Positions 47,271 through 57,112 of a stretch of 64,000 nucleotides of DNA are shown here, in pieces. Within the stretch, counting starts at the first letter, position 1. Each line of letters opens with the position of its first letter. A model generated the notes under the pieces. The model did no database searches. It was not told where the DNA came from and worked only from the letters and a program-made list of their open reading frames with translations. Source of the DNA: Spirometra erinaceieuropaei (taxonomy: Eukaryota > Platyhelminthes > Cestoda > Diphyllobothriidea > Diphyllobothriidae); NCBI GenBank assembly GCA_902702965.1, contig CACRXP010000163.1:116186-180185 (forward strand), read 5' to 3'. Made by a program: the position numbers and the translations under genes.

Positions 47271-47439
47271 GCACCAGATGTCAGACATTAATGGCTTGTC
47301 TGAGTCAGGCCGACAGAGTAGGATCAGGCGCAGTGGATGACGCGGTGTCAAGTCGCCATCTATCCCATGCGTTCCAAGTGCCGATCCTACACTCCACATA
47401 ATCAATCATCAAAAGTGGCACAGTTCGCAGGTTATTGAC

Positions 47440-48260
47440 ATAAACACACCGTCGAATACGACGCGTCACCCGTCATGCGGTCATTGGCGAACTGGACCGC
47501 ATGCATGTCGCATAAGTGATGTGTGACAGGTTGCTGATGGCTGTCGTGAATGCGCGTGTGACCGAGTAGGTCCACCTGTACGCTAAGTGCGTCTGCGTAC
47601 GCAGGTCTTCATGCATGCGCACATGACTGAACATGCGGTGACCGAATGCCCTGGGCCATTATTGACAGGTAAGGCGTGATGGACAGGTATATGTCAGGGT
47701 CCCAGTTACCTGTTCGTCGGTCGCGCATTGTGGGGCAGACGATAGACCATGCCTGTGCATGACTGGTAAGTACGTTGCAGCGGGGGAGCTTGGGATTGTG
47801 TCTGCAGAGGTGATGGTAGCGCTGCTGGTGGTAGCCATGAGGTCAAAGAGACCTTCTGGCTTGGGGGTGCGTTGGTCATGGCAGCACTGCGGTGAAAATC
47901 GCCTTCTCATATGCAAGTGTGACTAAGTAGGACAGTGTGTTATTTGAATCTCACTGGCAAGGTGTGACTGATAGGTATGTGTCAGTTATCCTGACACCGG
48001 TTAATCGATTGCGACTCAATGGACTCGCAAGCTAACGTCCAGACCAATGAGAGATTCGAAAGCCCGGTCGTAAGGATGACAGGCCGGAAGTAAGTTTAAA
48101 TCGCAGGTAAAATAAACGATGGGGGTGAGATTGGCAGGATAGGAGGAGTGCCCTCGGCGGTGATAGTGGTTGTGGTGGTGATGGTGGTGGTGGAATTAGT
48201 GTTCTATGAGACGGAAGGTGCGATGGTGGTGTTGACACTACACCGATTCCAGATATGTCT
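47440..48260 (-). pseudogene. Decayed C2H2 zinc-finger cassette of a repetitive tapeworm family
   Basis: Minus-strand pieces of C2H2 helices are visible: TFESLIGLDVSLRVH (~48035; family FTSRIGLVGHLRIH), GHRMFSHVRMHEDLR (~47630; family HRMGLFGHMRIHE) and VDLLGHTRIHDSH (~47560). Upstream there is a Thr/Pro-rich linker with an ACC-rich core (48160-48200). I recall such fingers with Thr-rich linkers as a highly repeated protein family in diphyllobothriidean genomes, probably carried by retrotransposons. The cysteine pairs are mostly lost and the frame is broken. Confidence 0.6.
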
Positions 48261-48884
48261 GATAATACTGATCCACGACCTGGCCGTTCGTTGACAATGT
48301 GGGCACGCTGGGAGGAGTGGGGTGACTGCAACATTGATAGGTGGTGCCCTCGGGTTGCGTGTCCTCCCCCCTCCTCGCTTTGTTCCAATCTATTCGCTGG
48401 AATTCGTATATTGCTGCTGCTGTTGCAATTCTTACAGCAGTGCGTTAGGCCTATCAGTTTTGTGCGAGGCCTTCTCCAATCACAGGCTGAATTTACAGGC
48501 GTTTGAATGAGATGATCAAGGGGTCACAGCACCGACAGTTTTATCCACCTTCTCTGTTAGCATCCTTTTCGACGTCCCCATAAGGCAATTGCTGATGCGG
48601 GTCCCCGTCATCCATCTTCATATCGTGAGTCGCCCATCGAAAGTATAACTGTCTCATCACAACGTATATACTGAGAGTGTCCGTTCATTACGGGATTTGG
48701 GAGTTTGGGATGCTTACCTGCCACTTCACCTTCCGTCTGTTTCCCCGCGACAGGTATAAATGATTTAGCTAACTTGCCTGGATTTTCTGGTTTGCCCCAT
48801 AAAAGAGCTTAGTGAGGACAACAGTCCCATGCATTCTCAAATTTGTGCTAAGGAGGATGCCACGGCAGATACAGACAGAGTACT
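48261..48884. other. Gene-free stretch, possible upstream part of the finger cassette
   Basis: CTG/TTG-rich patch at 48410-48430. Nothing else recognised. Confidence 0.3.
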
Positions 48885-49250
48885 GAACCCTACTGAGATC
48901 CTAATTGGCTGTGGAGATCAATCGGCGATGCCGTTGTCTATGCCGATACTCCTAGACATTGTAATCTTCAGGTCATGATGTGAGATGGATTGATATGAAG
49001 ATTTCCACTGGTTTTATGGGGCCATCAGTTGTTCCTCGGTGAGGTGTGACCATTGTCTTCAGTGTACTGATAATCAGTCCGAGGCTTGTACGCTCGGAGA
49101 CGAAGAGGTCCACAGTTCGCTGTATATCCTCCTTCATCGTGACGTTTAGCGTGCAGACATCCGCGAACAATAGATTTATGTCACTGGCCGCAGAGACTCC
49201 CCATGATGAATTCATGCATCAGGTATTGGCCTGTTGGTTGTCGTTTTGGT
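48885..49250 (-). pseudogene. Non-LTR reverse transcriptase fragment with active-site box
   Basis: The minus strand encodes NLLFADVCTLNVTMKEDIQR followed by TVDLFVSERTSLGLIIST and KTMV. This matches the helminth LINE segment LLFADDCALNTxTExDMQRSMDLF..GLxISTxKTVVM, with the catalytic FADD changed to FADV. Further along, SRSIGIDNGIA corresponds to SRSTKIDDEIA. A premature stop and the altered catalytic Asp show it is inactive. It belongs to a different LINE family from the fragment at 1-431, judging by the motif set. Confidence 0.8.
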
Positions 49251-50850
49251 AGGCAATATCGCGCCCCTTGATAGCCCTCACCTCAGACGTTCATGAGCAT
49301 ATCTCTCAGACACGTATAATAATCTTTTGGAAGTTTCACCTGAGGAACCTTTGTTATGATTTTACTGTCTCCAAATTCTCTGTTTTGATCGCCTTCTCAG
49401 CATCCGGCATGACCCACTAATTTGACATTAATTCAAGGGCTTTAGGAAATCACCCACACGCGCCTGGAGGAACACGAGCGCGCCGCGTGTCCGACGTTTG
49501 TCAAGGCGCCCGGGTTGCTCAGCGATTTACCCACCGGAGGAGCATCAAACGCCCAAGGAAGAAGACGTTTACTTCGACAATACTAATCATCAAGCGAGAC
49601 CAATAATAAGCAATCAAATGTAAGAATTGTTTATTTTTATCGCTGTAACGTAGGCGATTTTAGTAAGAGTCGGCTCAATGCAAGTACACCTGGGATCAAG
49701 CCAGGCCAACTTATAACTGTTTCGAGGGAAAATTACTAAAAGACGCAGAGCAGATACTTCATTCTTGTGTATTTGGACTATATAAGCGGTCAGTTTACAA
49801 GGGCTTTTGCTTATAAGGAAAAAGACATCGGAAATGACATTTCGTCAAGGGAATGTGACAGACGTGCAGTTTTGTGTGTTTTTAATTGGGTTTACTGTGT
49901 CCACTTTGGGTGAGTCTGGATATAAAAAGCATTCACTAAATTATCGTTTACGGTAGGCCTACTCAATCCCTACGTACTTTGATTCGGGAATAGATGTAAA
50001 CAAAAGACGAGTTTTATTGACGTCAATGGATTTCATGGTCGTCTCAGAATTGGGACCTGTTGCTTATGTACTTGAAGCACGAACAACTTGGTTAAAACGC
50101 ATTTCCTTTGTTCGTCATACCTGTTTTGCGACAACAGGTTCCATGTGAGAAACAGTAAAACAAAATACTTTGACGTCAGTGAATCTCTCCGTTGAAAAAA
50201 TGCACGCAATTCCAGCGCCCTAAAAAATAAATTTAGCTGTGTAGGGCTGTTATGTGCATGACATTGAACTGATACATTTCTCTTAACAGGTAATGGGGAG
50301 AAGTTCCGCAGCTTGTTAACGGAAGTAATTCGATATATCTGTTCCGGTGAGCCCTTCCTCCTTTTCAAACTATCATTCCAGATCTCTCAACTTGACCCGT
50401 CTGAAAATATACATTATTACGAGAGCTATCGTCCGCCCTGTTCTTCTCGATCAGAATTTCGCAAGCGATGGATACTTTAGTCTTAAGACCGATTGAAAGC
50501 ATTTATGAATGTCCCTTTTCACACTGTTGCTTCTTTATCCGCAAAAAGGACATATATATATATATATGAGTGAAAAAGAAAACTGTTCGAGCGCCGGAAC
50601 ATTTTGTTTATTGTCCTGAGCTTTCGAACATGTATATATACGTCTTAATCTCCTGCTTTCAATTTTTCCGTATAAAATCCAAAATCGTTCCACCCCAACG
50701 TCCTTCTTCAAATATTCAGGACTTCTAGTAAGTCTACTTCAATTAATACCCAAAGTTTATCTGGTAAGCTTGTCGCACTTCCACAAATGGCCTCTAGACC
50801 GACCCTCAGCAATATTGCCAACGCTTTTACTCCAATATAGGTAATTTGGC
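49251..50850. other. Gene-free stretch with short TA tract
   Basis: A (TA)n tract lies at 50552-50566. The 111-codon minus frame at 50033-50368 has no recognised domain. Confidence 0.3.
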
Positions 50851-51072
50851 TGGGCACGAGAGTGAGTACCCAGCCCGTATTACAGGTGGCCTTATGCTAG
50901 ATTCCGGGTGGGTGGATACCTATCCCCGGATCCCATCTTTAGCCCTAACGCTAACGCCAACCCTAAACCTAACCCTCCTAGCACTAATCCTAATATTGAC
51001 ACCAACCCTAGCAAACCTGTAATTTAGCTCAAGGTCACTTTCAATACGGGTGCTTATTGTCGTGCCCTACTG
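50851..51072. mobile_element. Family D: inverted-repeat element with telomere-like array, copy 5
   Basis: The left end TGGGCACGAGAGTGAGTACC, then CCCGTATTACAGGTGGCCTT and ATGCTAGATTCC, is the mirror of the right end TGTAATTTAGCTCAAGGTCA, then CAATACGGGTGCTTATTGTC and GTGCCC. The core (50938-51012) is CCCTAACGCTAACGCCAACC with CTAAACCTAACCCTCC and related units. This copy combines long arms with a readable array. No target-site duplication was obvious. Confidence 0.75.
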
Positions 51073-51094
51073 TCGATTTGCCTGAGAAACTAAC

Positions 51095-51330
51095 CCGTTG
51101 AAGGCATGACGGGACGAGAATGTCCCATAACCCGATCACTGGACGTAATTCCAATACAGTTAATTTAACCGATCGCAACGGACAGGACAACGGGCCCGTG
51201 GATCAGTGACCAATGATCGTGGGTTCGAATCTGCGGTTCTCCGAATATGGGGTTGGGTATGGATGGCTGATGAGGACGGATAAGCCAGAAATGGCTATTT
51301 CAATCTCGCGGTGCGCTGTTTTGGGGTTAT
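51095..51330 (+). repeat. tRNA-derived SINE
   Basis: GACGGGACGAGAATGTCCC resembles the element 5' of other copies. The head is GGACAGGACAACGGGCCCGT and the B box is GTGGGTTCGAATCTG. The tail is GATGAGGACGGATAAGCCAG with AAATGGCTATTTC. The A-box half is damaged. Confidence 0.6.
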
Positions 51331-51817
51331 TTCTGTCCTACACCGCAGTCGAATACTGAAGAGGAAACAAATCTAAAAATATGAGAACTGTTTGAAGAGA
51401 AGCATTGTGGCAAACTAAACCGTTGGTAGATAAGAAGCTAATGAGAACTGCTGTTACAACTAACATTTGACAGACTTATTCATCAGTATCTACTTTCCTA
51501 ACGATGCAATTCCATAACGATATGACCTGATAACCAGAAACAATCATAGAAACTACAAAACAAAGGACACCGTGAAACATAAGTCAAGTCGCCTGCAAAA
51601 ATGAATAAAACAGTTGGTTCACTAGTACACTCCCCTATCTTTCCCGCATGCCCTAATAAATGGACACTTTTTCAAGACACCTGCTACCACTCAAAGCTCA
51701 ACCTTTTGCAGGATAGCGGAGAAAAGCAAACTTTGATTTACGAACTGACGTCGCCCCCATTTTCGTCGAGACCGTAAATCTTCCCCGGTGTTAATTTTGC
51801 CTCATTGAGCGAAAAAG
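51331..51817. other. Upstream region of the secreted-protein gene
   Basis: AT-rich, with no repeat recognised. It is the likely promoter-proximal region of the gene starting at 51909. Confidence 0.35.
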
Positions 51818-51825
51818 TATAAATA
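51818..51825 (+). promoter_or_regulatory. TATA box of the secreted-protein gene
   Basis: TATAAATA sits 91 bp upstream of the ATG at 51909. Transcription would begin around 51845-51855, which excludes the upstream in-frame GTG at 51837 as the start. Confidence 0.65.
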
Positions 51826-51908
51826 CGGACAGACACGTGCATGGGAATGAAGGCAAAGATAGCCCAACTAACGCTAACTACAGCAAAGTCCACATACCGC
51901 TTGACGGA

Positions 51909-52340
51909 ATGAAAACCCTCCTTGTTCTTTTTACTGCCGTCTGTCTGTTCGCCGGTGTCTGTTGGTCGGAGGAGGCAGTTAAAACCAGCCCTGGTCCTTC
52001 CCCGCTGACGGTAATCCCCGAAGAGAAGGCCAGTTCTGACACCACCGCTACTACTCTTGTTGCTGATACTACTGATGCTGCTAGTACTGCCGATGCTGCC
52101 CTTGCCACTTCGTCAGTTAACGCCGTCACCGAGAGCTCTGCCACCACCCTCACTACGAGTTCCACGGTGGCCAGCGAGGCAGGTTTTGGCTTTGATGATG
52201 ATGACGATGATGCCGAAGGATGGGTTGTTGTTAGCGCAGAAGAGCTGAACAGACTCATGGACGAGATCGAGGCTGAAGGCAGACAGAAGAGCGCTCGGAG
52301 GAACAACGTCCAAGAGCAAGTTGCAACACCAAGTCAATAA
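51909..52340 (+). CDS. Small secreted Ser/Thr/Ala-rich acidic protein, intronless
   Basis: This is a 143-residue protein starting MKTLLVLFTAVCLFAGVCWS, a typical signal peptide with likely cleavage before EEAV. The mature part is a Ser/Thr/Ala/Val-rich, probably O-glycosylated stretch (residues ~45-100). It is followed by GFGFDDDDDDAEG and a C-terminal amphipathic helix, VVVSAEELNRLMDEIEAEGR, with no further cysteine. The start at 51909 is chosen because it immediately precedes the signal sequence and is the only ATG fitting the TATA box. AATAAA follows at 52394, so the unit is complete without introns. It would be secreted or exposed at the worm surface. No family was recognised. Codon use (C-ending Thr/Ala codons, GAT repeats in the Asp run) differs from the surrounding AT-rich DNA. 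Confidence 0.7.
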   Translation: MKTLLVLFTAVCLFAGVCWSEEAVKTSPGPSPLTVIPEEKASSDTTATTLVADTTDAASTADAALATSSVNAVTESSATTLTTSSTVASEAGFGFDDDDDDAEGWVVVSAEELNRLMDEIEAEGRQKSARRNNVQEQVATPSQ

Positions 52341-52393
52341 TCACATCATTGGACCTCCTGCCCCACCCCCTCGCCTAAATTGTTCTGTCATTT

Positions 52394-52399
52394 AATAAA
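52394..52399 (+). terminator. Polyadenylation signal of the secreted-protein gene
   Basis: AATAAA lies 54 bp after the stop and is followed by a T/G-rich stretch (TTGTATTTGTATTGG), a normal cleavage context. The foldback element at 52503 begins about 100 bp downstream. Confidence 0.65.
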
Positions 52400-52502
52400 T
52401 TGTTAGGACCTGCTTTGTATTTGTATTGGTCTTGATAAATAATATTTTATGCTTTTACCTTATCATCGGATTGGTAGACTATTTCATTCGTTGACGTATT
52501 TA

Positions 52503-53478
52503 CAGTAGGCGGGCTAACTCATGAAATGTCAACCGAAATTTCGAAATGTGTTTTGGTTTCGAAAAGACGTAAGTAGGGTCGTAAAATTAGTCAGCCTGCA
52601 ACACAATTCTATAATATTTCAGTTATCTCAGGATGCCGGTTTTCGAATGAACTTCTTTGCGGTTGTATACAAGAACTATACTCTGGAAAAAGTGACTATC
52701 TAAATAGCATTCACTTTTCTCTTTGGTTTTCGATGCCCCTAAAAGTGAAATTATATTTCATGGGAAACATGCATGAAAATATTCATTCTGTTTGCTCATT
52801 CGGCGAACAACTACGTCTTCTTCCAATCCTATACTCGAAGGAAGGGTATAAGTCGGTTTGCAAAAACTTTTCCAATTCCCGAATAATTTTGAACACGCTC
52901 CACCGTCACACTTGGAGTCAGGGTTTCCAAACCACAAGCCGTATATTTTCCGCGTACAGAAAATCACACATTTCTTTACGGTAATAAAGGGGGACTATAT
53001 AGGGTTCATAAAATTATGCAGTGGATTTAATCCATAGTTTTAACTTTACAGACCACATATTACGATATATGAACGGCGGTTTCATGGTATTTAAAATTCC
53101 TGCAATTGGAAGCTTTTTCAAAACCGAATTATGTCCCTATTTCGAGTATAAAATTAGAAGAAGACGTAATCTTCTACCGAACGAGCAAAAGAATGAATAT
53201 TTTTATGCATGTTTTCCATGAAATATAATTGGACGTTTAGGGGCATCGAAAATCAATGAGAAACATTCATGCTACATAAGTAGTCATTTTTACAGAGTCT
53301 AGTTTTTGCATGCAGCCGGGAGGAAGTTCATTCAAAAGCCGGCATCCTGAGGTAACTGATATATTATCGAATTATTTTGCGGGCTGACTAGTTTTACAAC
53401 CCTACTTAATTAATCTTTTAGAACCGGAAACGCATTTCGAAATTTCGGTTGACATTTCATGTGTTAACCCACCTACTG
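52503..53478. mobile_element. Family E foldback element, complete copy 2 (~976 bp)
   Basis: It is flanked by TA on both sides: TA-CAGTAGGCGGGCTAACTC at the left and GTTAACCCACCTACTG-TA at the right. The arms pair through most of the element: TCATGAAATGTCAACCGAAA with TTTCGGTTGACATTTCATGT, GTTTTCGATGCCCCTAAAAG with AGGGGCATCGAAAATCAATG, and AACTACGTCTTCTTCCAATC with AGAAGAAGACGTAATCTTCT. The turn is near 52990. Length and ends match the copy at 15520. The open frames within (52521, 52733, 53021) are incidental. Confidence 0.88.
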
Positions 53479-53514
53479 TAGCAGCTTGCTGGTCGACTAC
53501 CTTGTCTATAGCAC

Positions 53515-53760
53515 GACTGCTGTGAGACTACCTAGAGGGCTCTAGACCGAGCCCCTAAGCACAACCGGACTAGCAGGTTCCGCAACGTGATCGCTGCGCG
53601 TCCTTTACCGTGGCTAGAGCGTTGAATCTTTAACTAACAGAACGCAGTTCAGTGCCTCGAGCTTAGGTGTGGCTGGCTGATTACGGCCAATAAATGATAA
53701 ATGGCCATTCCAGTTTCGCCTCTTTTCGTCTTAATCAGTAATGCTACTTAGATAGTAATT
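53515..53760 (+). repeat. tRNA-derived SINE with associated 5' segment
   Basis: The 5' segment CCCCTAAGCACAACCGGACT is related to 10755. The head is CGTGGCTAGAGCGTTGAATC with CGCAGTTCAGTGCCTCGAG. The tail is GGCTGATTACGGCCAATAAA with TGGCCATTCCAGTTTCGCC. In this copy segment, head and tail are collinear, so this may be the full layout of the family. Confidence 0.6.
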
Positions 53761-53807
53761 TCGGCTAGATTGCAGTTTGTAGCCAGGAATGAGGAAGCGG
53801 ACGGTTA

Positions 53808-54190
53808 CATTAACCCTAACCCTACCGCAACCCTAAATGTTAACCGTCAACCCTAACGGCAACCCTAACCCTAACCGAAATGCTAAACGTAACCGTAGCC
53901 CTTAGACATAGCCGTAACTGAAAAACATAACCGTAACACTGAAACCTAATCGTACGCCTAAACCCTAACCGTAACCCGAAAACCTAAGCCTAAAGGCATA
54001 ACTCTAACCAGAAAATCGGAAACCATTAACCGGTACCCTAATCCTAACCCCACACGTAAAACGGAAGCCAAATGGGTCAGATGTGATTATGGAGCCCCAC
54101 AAAATAGCCCCAGTAAACAACCCCCTCCCCCCATCTGTAATACGGGTCCTGACTACCAACTGCGATCTAGCCGTAATTTCTACTGGGCGC
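53808..54190 (-). repeat. Degenerate CCCTAA-type array with family D-like end
   Basis: 53808-54062 consists of units such as ATTAACCCTAACCCTACC, CCTAACGGCAACCCTAACCC and GAAACCTAATCG. These are CCCTAA-like with frequent substitutions, so TTAGGG lies on the minus strand. At 54142-54190, CTGTAATACGGGTCCTG, ACTACCAACTGCGATCTA and CTGGGCGCGG resemble the terminus at 32800-32895. The left inverted repeat was not identified. Confidence 0.75.
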
Positions 54191-54359
54191 GGCTCTTACA
54201 GGCAGTCGTAAAGAGGTGCATTCAAAAGTCAATATCATCATGAGTCCGAAATACCTACCGCATGATAATCAGTATTGAAATCTCACCTAAGTAATCCTTG
54301 CTAATCGAGAACGCATTTCAGAATTTCGGCTAACATTTCTTGAGATAGGGTACTGACTG
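54191..54359 (-). repeat. Foldback family E, solo right arm
   Basis: GTGCATTCAAAAGTCAATAT, TGATAATCAGTATTGAAATC, AGAACGCATTTCAGAATTTC and GGCTAACATTTCTTGAGATA lead up to GACTG then TA (54360-54361). These match the right arms at 16360-16503 and 53330-53478. The left arm is missing. Confidence 0.65.
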
Positions 54360-54361
54360 TA

Positions 54362-56682
54362 GGTCCGTTGTTGCGAAGAAAACTATGTACACCGCACCAA
54401 CTGTGTCTCCAATACCGATACCTTCTGCTATCTCGGGTAATTTGTTTTAGAATGAATCTAAAACGTCTGGCTCATGGTTCCTGGCGCGTCAGTCGAGTCT
54501 CCTCGTTCTTAGCCGATTTCCATAACTCTTCTTCTCGTGCGCATTCGTCATACCTGTTATTTATGGTTTTCCGCAGACTTCGGGACGGGGTCTATAGGTT
54601 TTTTTCACATCGACTGCAATCCGGCTAAGAAGCCTTGCAGACGTAGAATGAAAAACATCCGAGACGAAAGTGCATTTATTGCAGACTAACAGATGTTCAT
54701 TTACTCAACTTAAATACAGTACTCAATGGACGCTAAGACATGCATCCTCGTGTCTCCGCTGCAGATTATTGCGGAAGGAATCAAGCCTCACAAGACGTGC
54801 TTATTTTAAGAGTCTTCAGTAGCCTTTTGATATTCTTCCTCAACAAAAATCAGGAGAACGAGTCACATAATTGCGCACAATGTTCGACTGGCAAGCTCCA
54901 TCATAGTACCGCACACGACTTGTCCACTAGTTGGTAACCCGACACTGCTGTGGAGTCGAAGCCCAGAAGCTGTCAAGCCCCATCCTTATCGCTTTCTGAA
55001 GCCAACCTTCTTTGCGCTCGACCGCAAAACCTTTTGAACACGGGGAGATTGGACTATTTTATCTTAAAGCGCAGTGCCTCCCTGATAGTTAGAGAAGTAA
55101 CAGTTGTTTTTATATATTTCCAGGCTCTTAGATTATTTGTACTCCCAGTGATTACTTGGCAAGAAAAGCCCATGACTCACGATCATAAATCATAAGTCAC
55201 TCGAAACTACATTACTTAGATACTGCTTGGTCGAGAAAGTACTGTGTTTACTCAAAAGCGAATTTTCACAGTGGTTCGTCTGTCCAACAACGTATGTAAT
55301 CTTACACAGTACCCGGTTTGTATGAGGTACAGGATAAATATGCTCTAGGGCATCATCGAAGGAGTTCCTCCCTTCAGCAAAGCAGCCTCCAAATATCTGA
55401 GCTTCTTTCTTAATGTCGGTAACAGAGGAAAGTTTTTTGCCGGTTTGTTTGGAGCACAATAACATCTATATTATCATCGAATCTTATCATAACGACTTAT
55501 CATTAGTCCTTTCAACCTATGTCAATATTCTTTTGAGTGACCTCTTCTAAGCACATACTGTAAAGCTGTCAATTTTTTCCTGATTCACTCTTTTAGAGGA
55601 CATTTTATGTGGTGAGTAGACACAACTTTTTATAATTGCAGGTTGTAGAAGTATTAAATTCATTTAGTCAGAAAACACATGCCTTGTAACGGGCTTGAAT
55701 CGGCTGGCCCGTAGGCAGAGCCAGACCAGTATTCGAAAGGGAACGGATAGGTAATTCGATCACGTCCCAGGGTACGCATTTTTCGGATAGTTTAGTCTCA
55801 TATCTATACAGCCTGAAGTAATAGGATTTATTCATACGCATAGGAGAATGGAAATTACTTTGCCTTTTCAACAGACTATAGTCCGTGAATAACTTTGCCT
55901 CGTCTAGATTTAATTGCAGAGCCTTTTGAATGTTTTTAGAACAGTTTACTCTTTAAGAAATGATCCAGCCTTTTTCGTAGAGTACATAGTCATTATTGGA
56001 AGTTTGTAGAGAATACCACTAGCAATGAAAGTGCTATGGGTATTGTGAGTACGTCTAGGTTATGGAAAAAAACGGATAGATCACGTAAGCCGCGTGTTCA
56101 CTCGGACAAAGGTGGAGGGCTGCCGTTGCAGAAGGCCGCTTTGACACGAATGATCATCATTCAGTTCTGTAAAGTGCACTTATATTTTGCCGGTCTATCC
56201 GGATGCCTTGAAAAATAAGTAAAGCACTTTTTCAAATTATATGCTGGCCTATAAAAAACCTTTCAATGGTCACTTGCAGGCATTCTCTGTAGTCGTCTGA
56301 AACATTCCGTAGGTTCAGTTTATGTCTTAGCATTCACACTTAAACATCCAAGAAAAAACATGCACGTTGGTTAACCATGGCGAGATCAACTTCATGATAA
56401 ATACAGTATGTGGTCTGATAGGGGAAACGGTATGACGGAAATTGGGATGGTCCTTTTAGGGCCATTAAAACGTTGTGAATTTTATTTATTCGGCCACCTC
56501 ATTCCAGTAAATGTACTTTTTCACGCAGACAGATTTTATGAACTTCTAAAAATTTAGTTTACTCCTCTGACACGATCGTTTGCGTTTTCGGCATTTCCGC
56601 TTTTTTAGAAAATTTCTATTTCTAGCCAACGGGAAACAGTGATTCAGATATTTCATTTGGGCTTTCATTTGACTGATTGTCG
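54362..56682. other. Gene-free stretch
   Basis: No recognised exon or repeat. The minus frame at 55190-55465 and other frames are unsupported. The right end may contain 3' untranslated sequence of the minus-strand gene ending at 57113. Confidence 0.3.
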
Positions 56683-56688
56683 TTTATT
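56683..56688 (-). terminator. Possible polyadenylation signal of the basonuclin-type gene
   Basis: On the minus strand this reads AATAAA and is the first such hexamer, about 425 bp after the stop at 57113. Others lie near 56481-56490. Confidence 0.3.
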
Positions 56689-57112
56689 ATTAATTTGGTG
56701 TCATTGTGGATGCTCAGATTGACAAGCTCCCGATCTACTAAATACTTTTCGTTAATTTGGGCGCATTTCATAAGATCGCCTTCTGCACTATACGCTGATT
56801 CAAGCTTAGATAACACCCGCACTGCTGTGTAGTACGTAGTTACTTCCCCAGCAGCCCCAATCTTCCAAACACAAAAAGTCCATACAGAATGTGAGTATTT
56901 ACAGCCTCTCGTGAAATTAGGATGCGAACAAAAGATGAGAAGGCAGAAAAATCAGAAATATACACAGTAATGAGCGTGGGAGGAAGTCTACCGAATGCGG
57001 GCTATGTGTATTTACATAGTTTTGACAGGGCTGGAAGGGGGAGGTTCCGCTGTGAAGGCGGGTTGTTGTGGTCCGATTTCTGGTTCCTGCAGAAGTACCA
57101 ATATCAAAAGTA

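Noticed and set aside
51878..52306. 142-codon minus frame rich in Ser/Ala/Val
   Set aside because: Mirror of the Ser/Thr/Ala codons of the secreted-protein gene, which has the promoter, signal peptide and polyadenylation signal.
52521..53221. Three plus frames of 60-83 codons in a row
   Set aside because: They fall within the palindromic foldback element and are not conserved in the copy at 15520.
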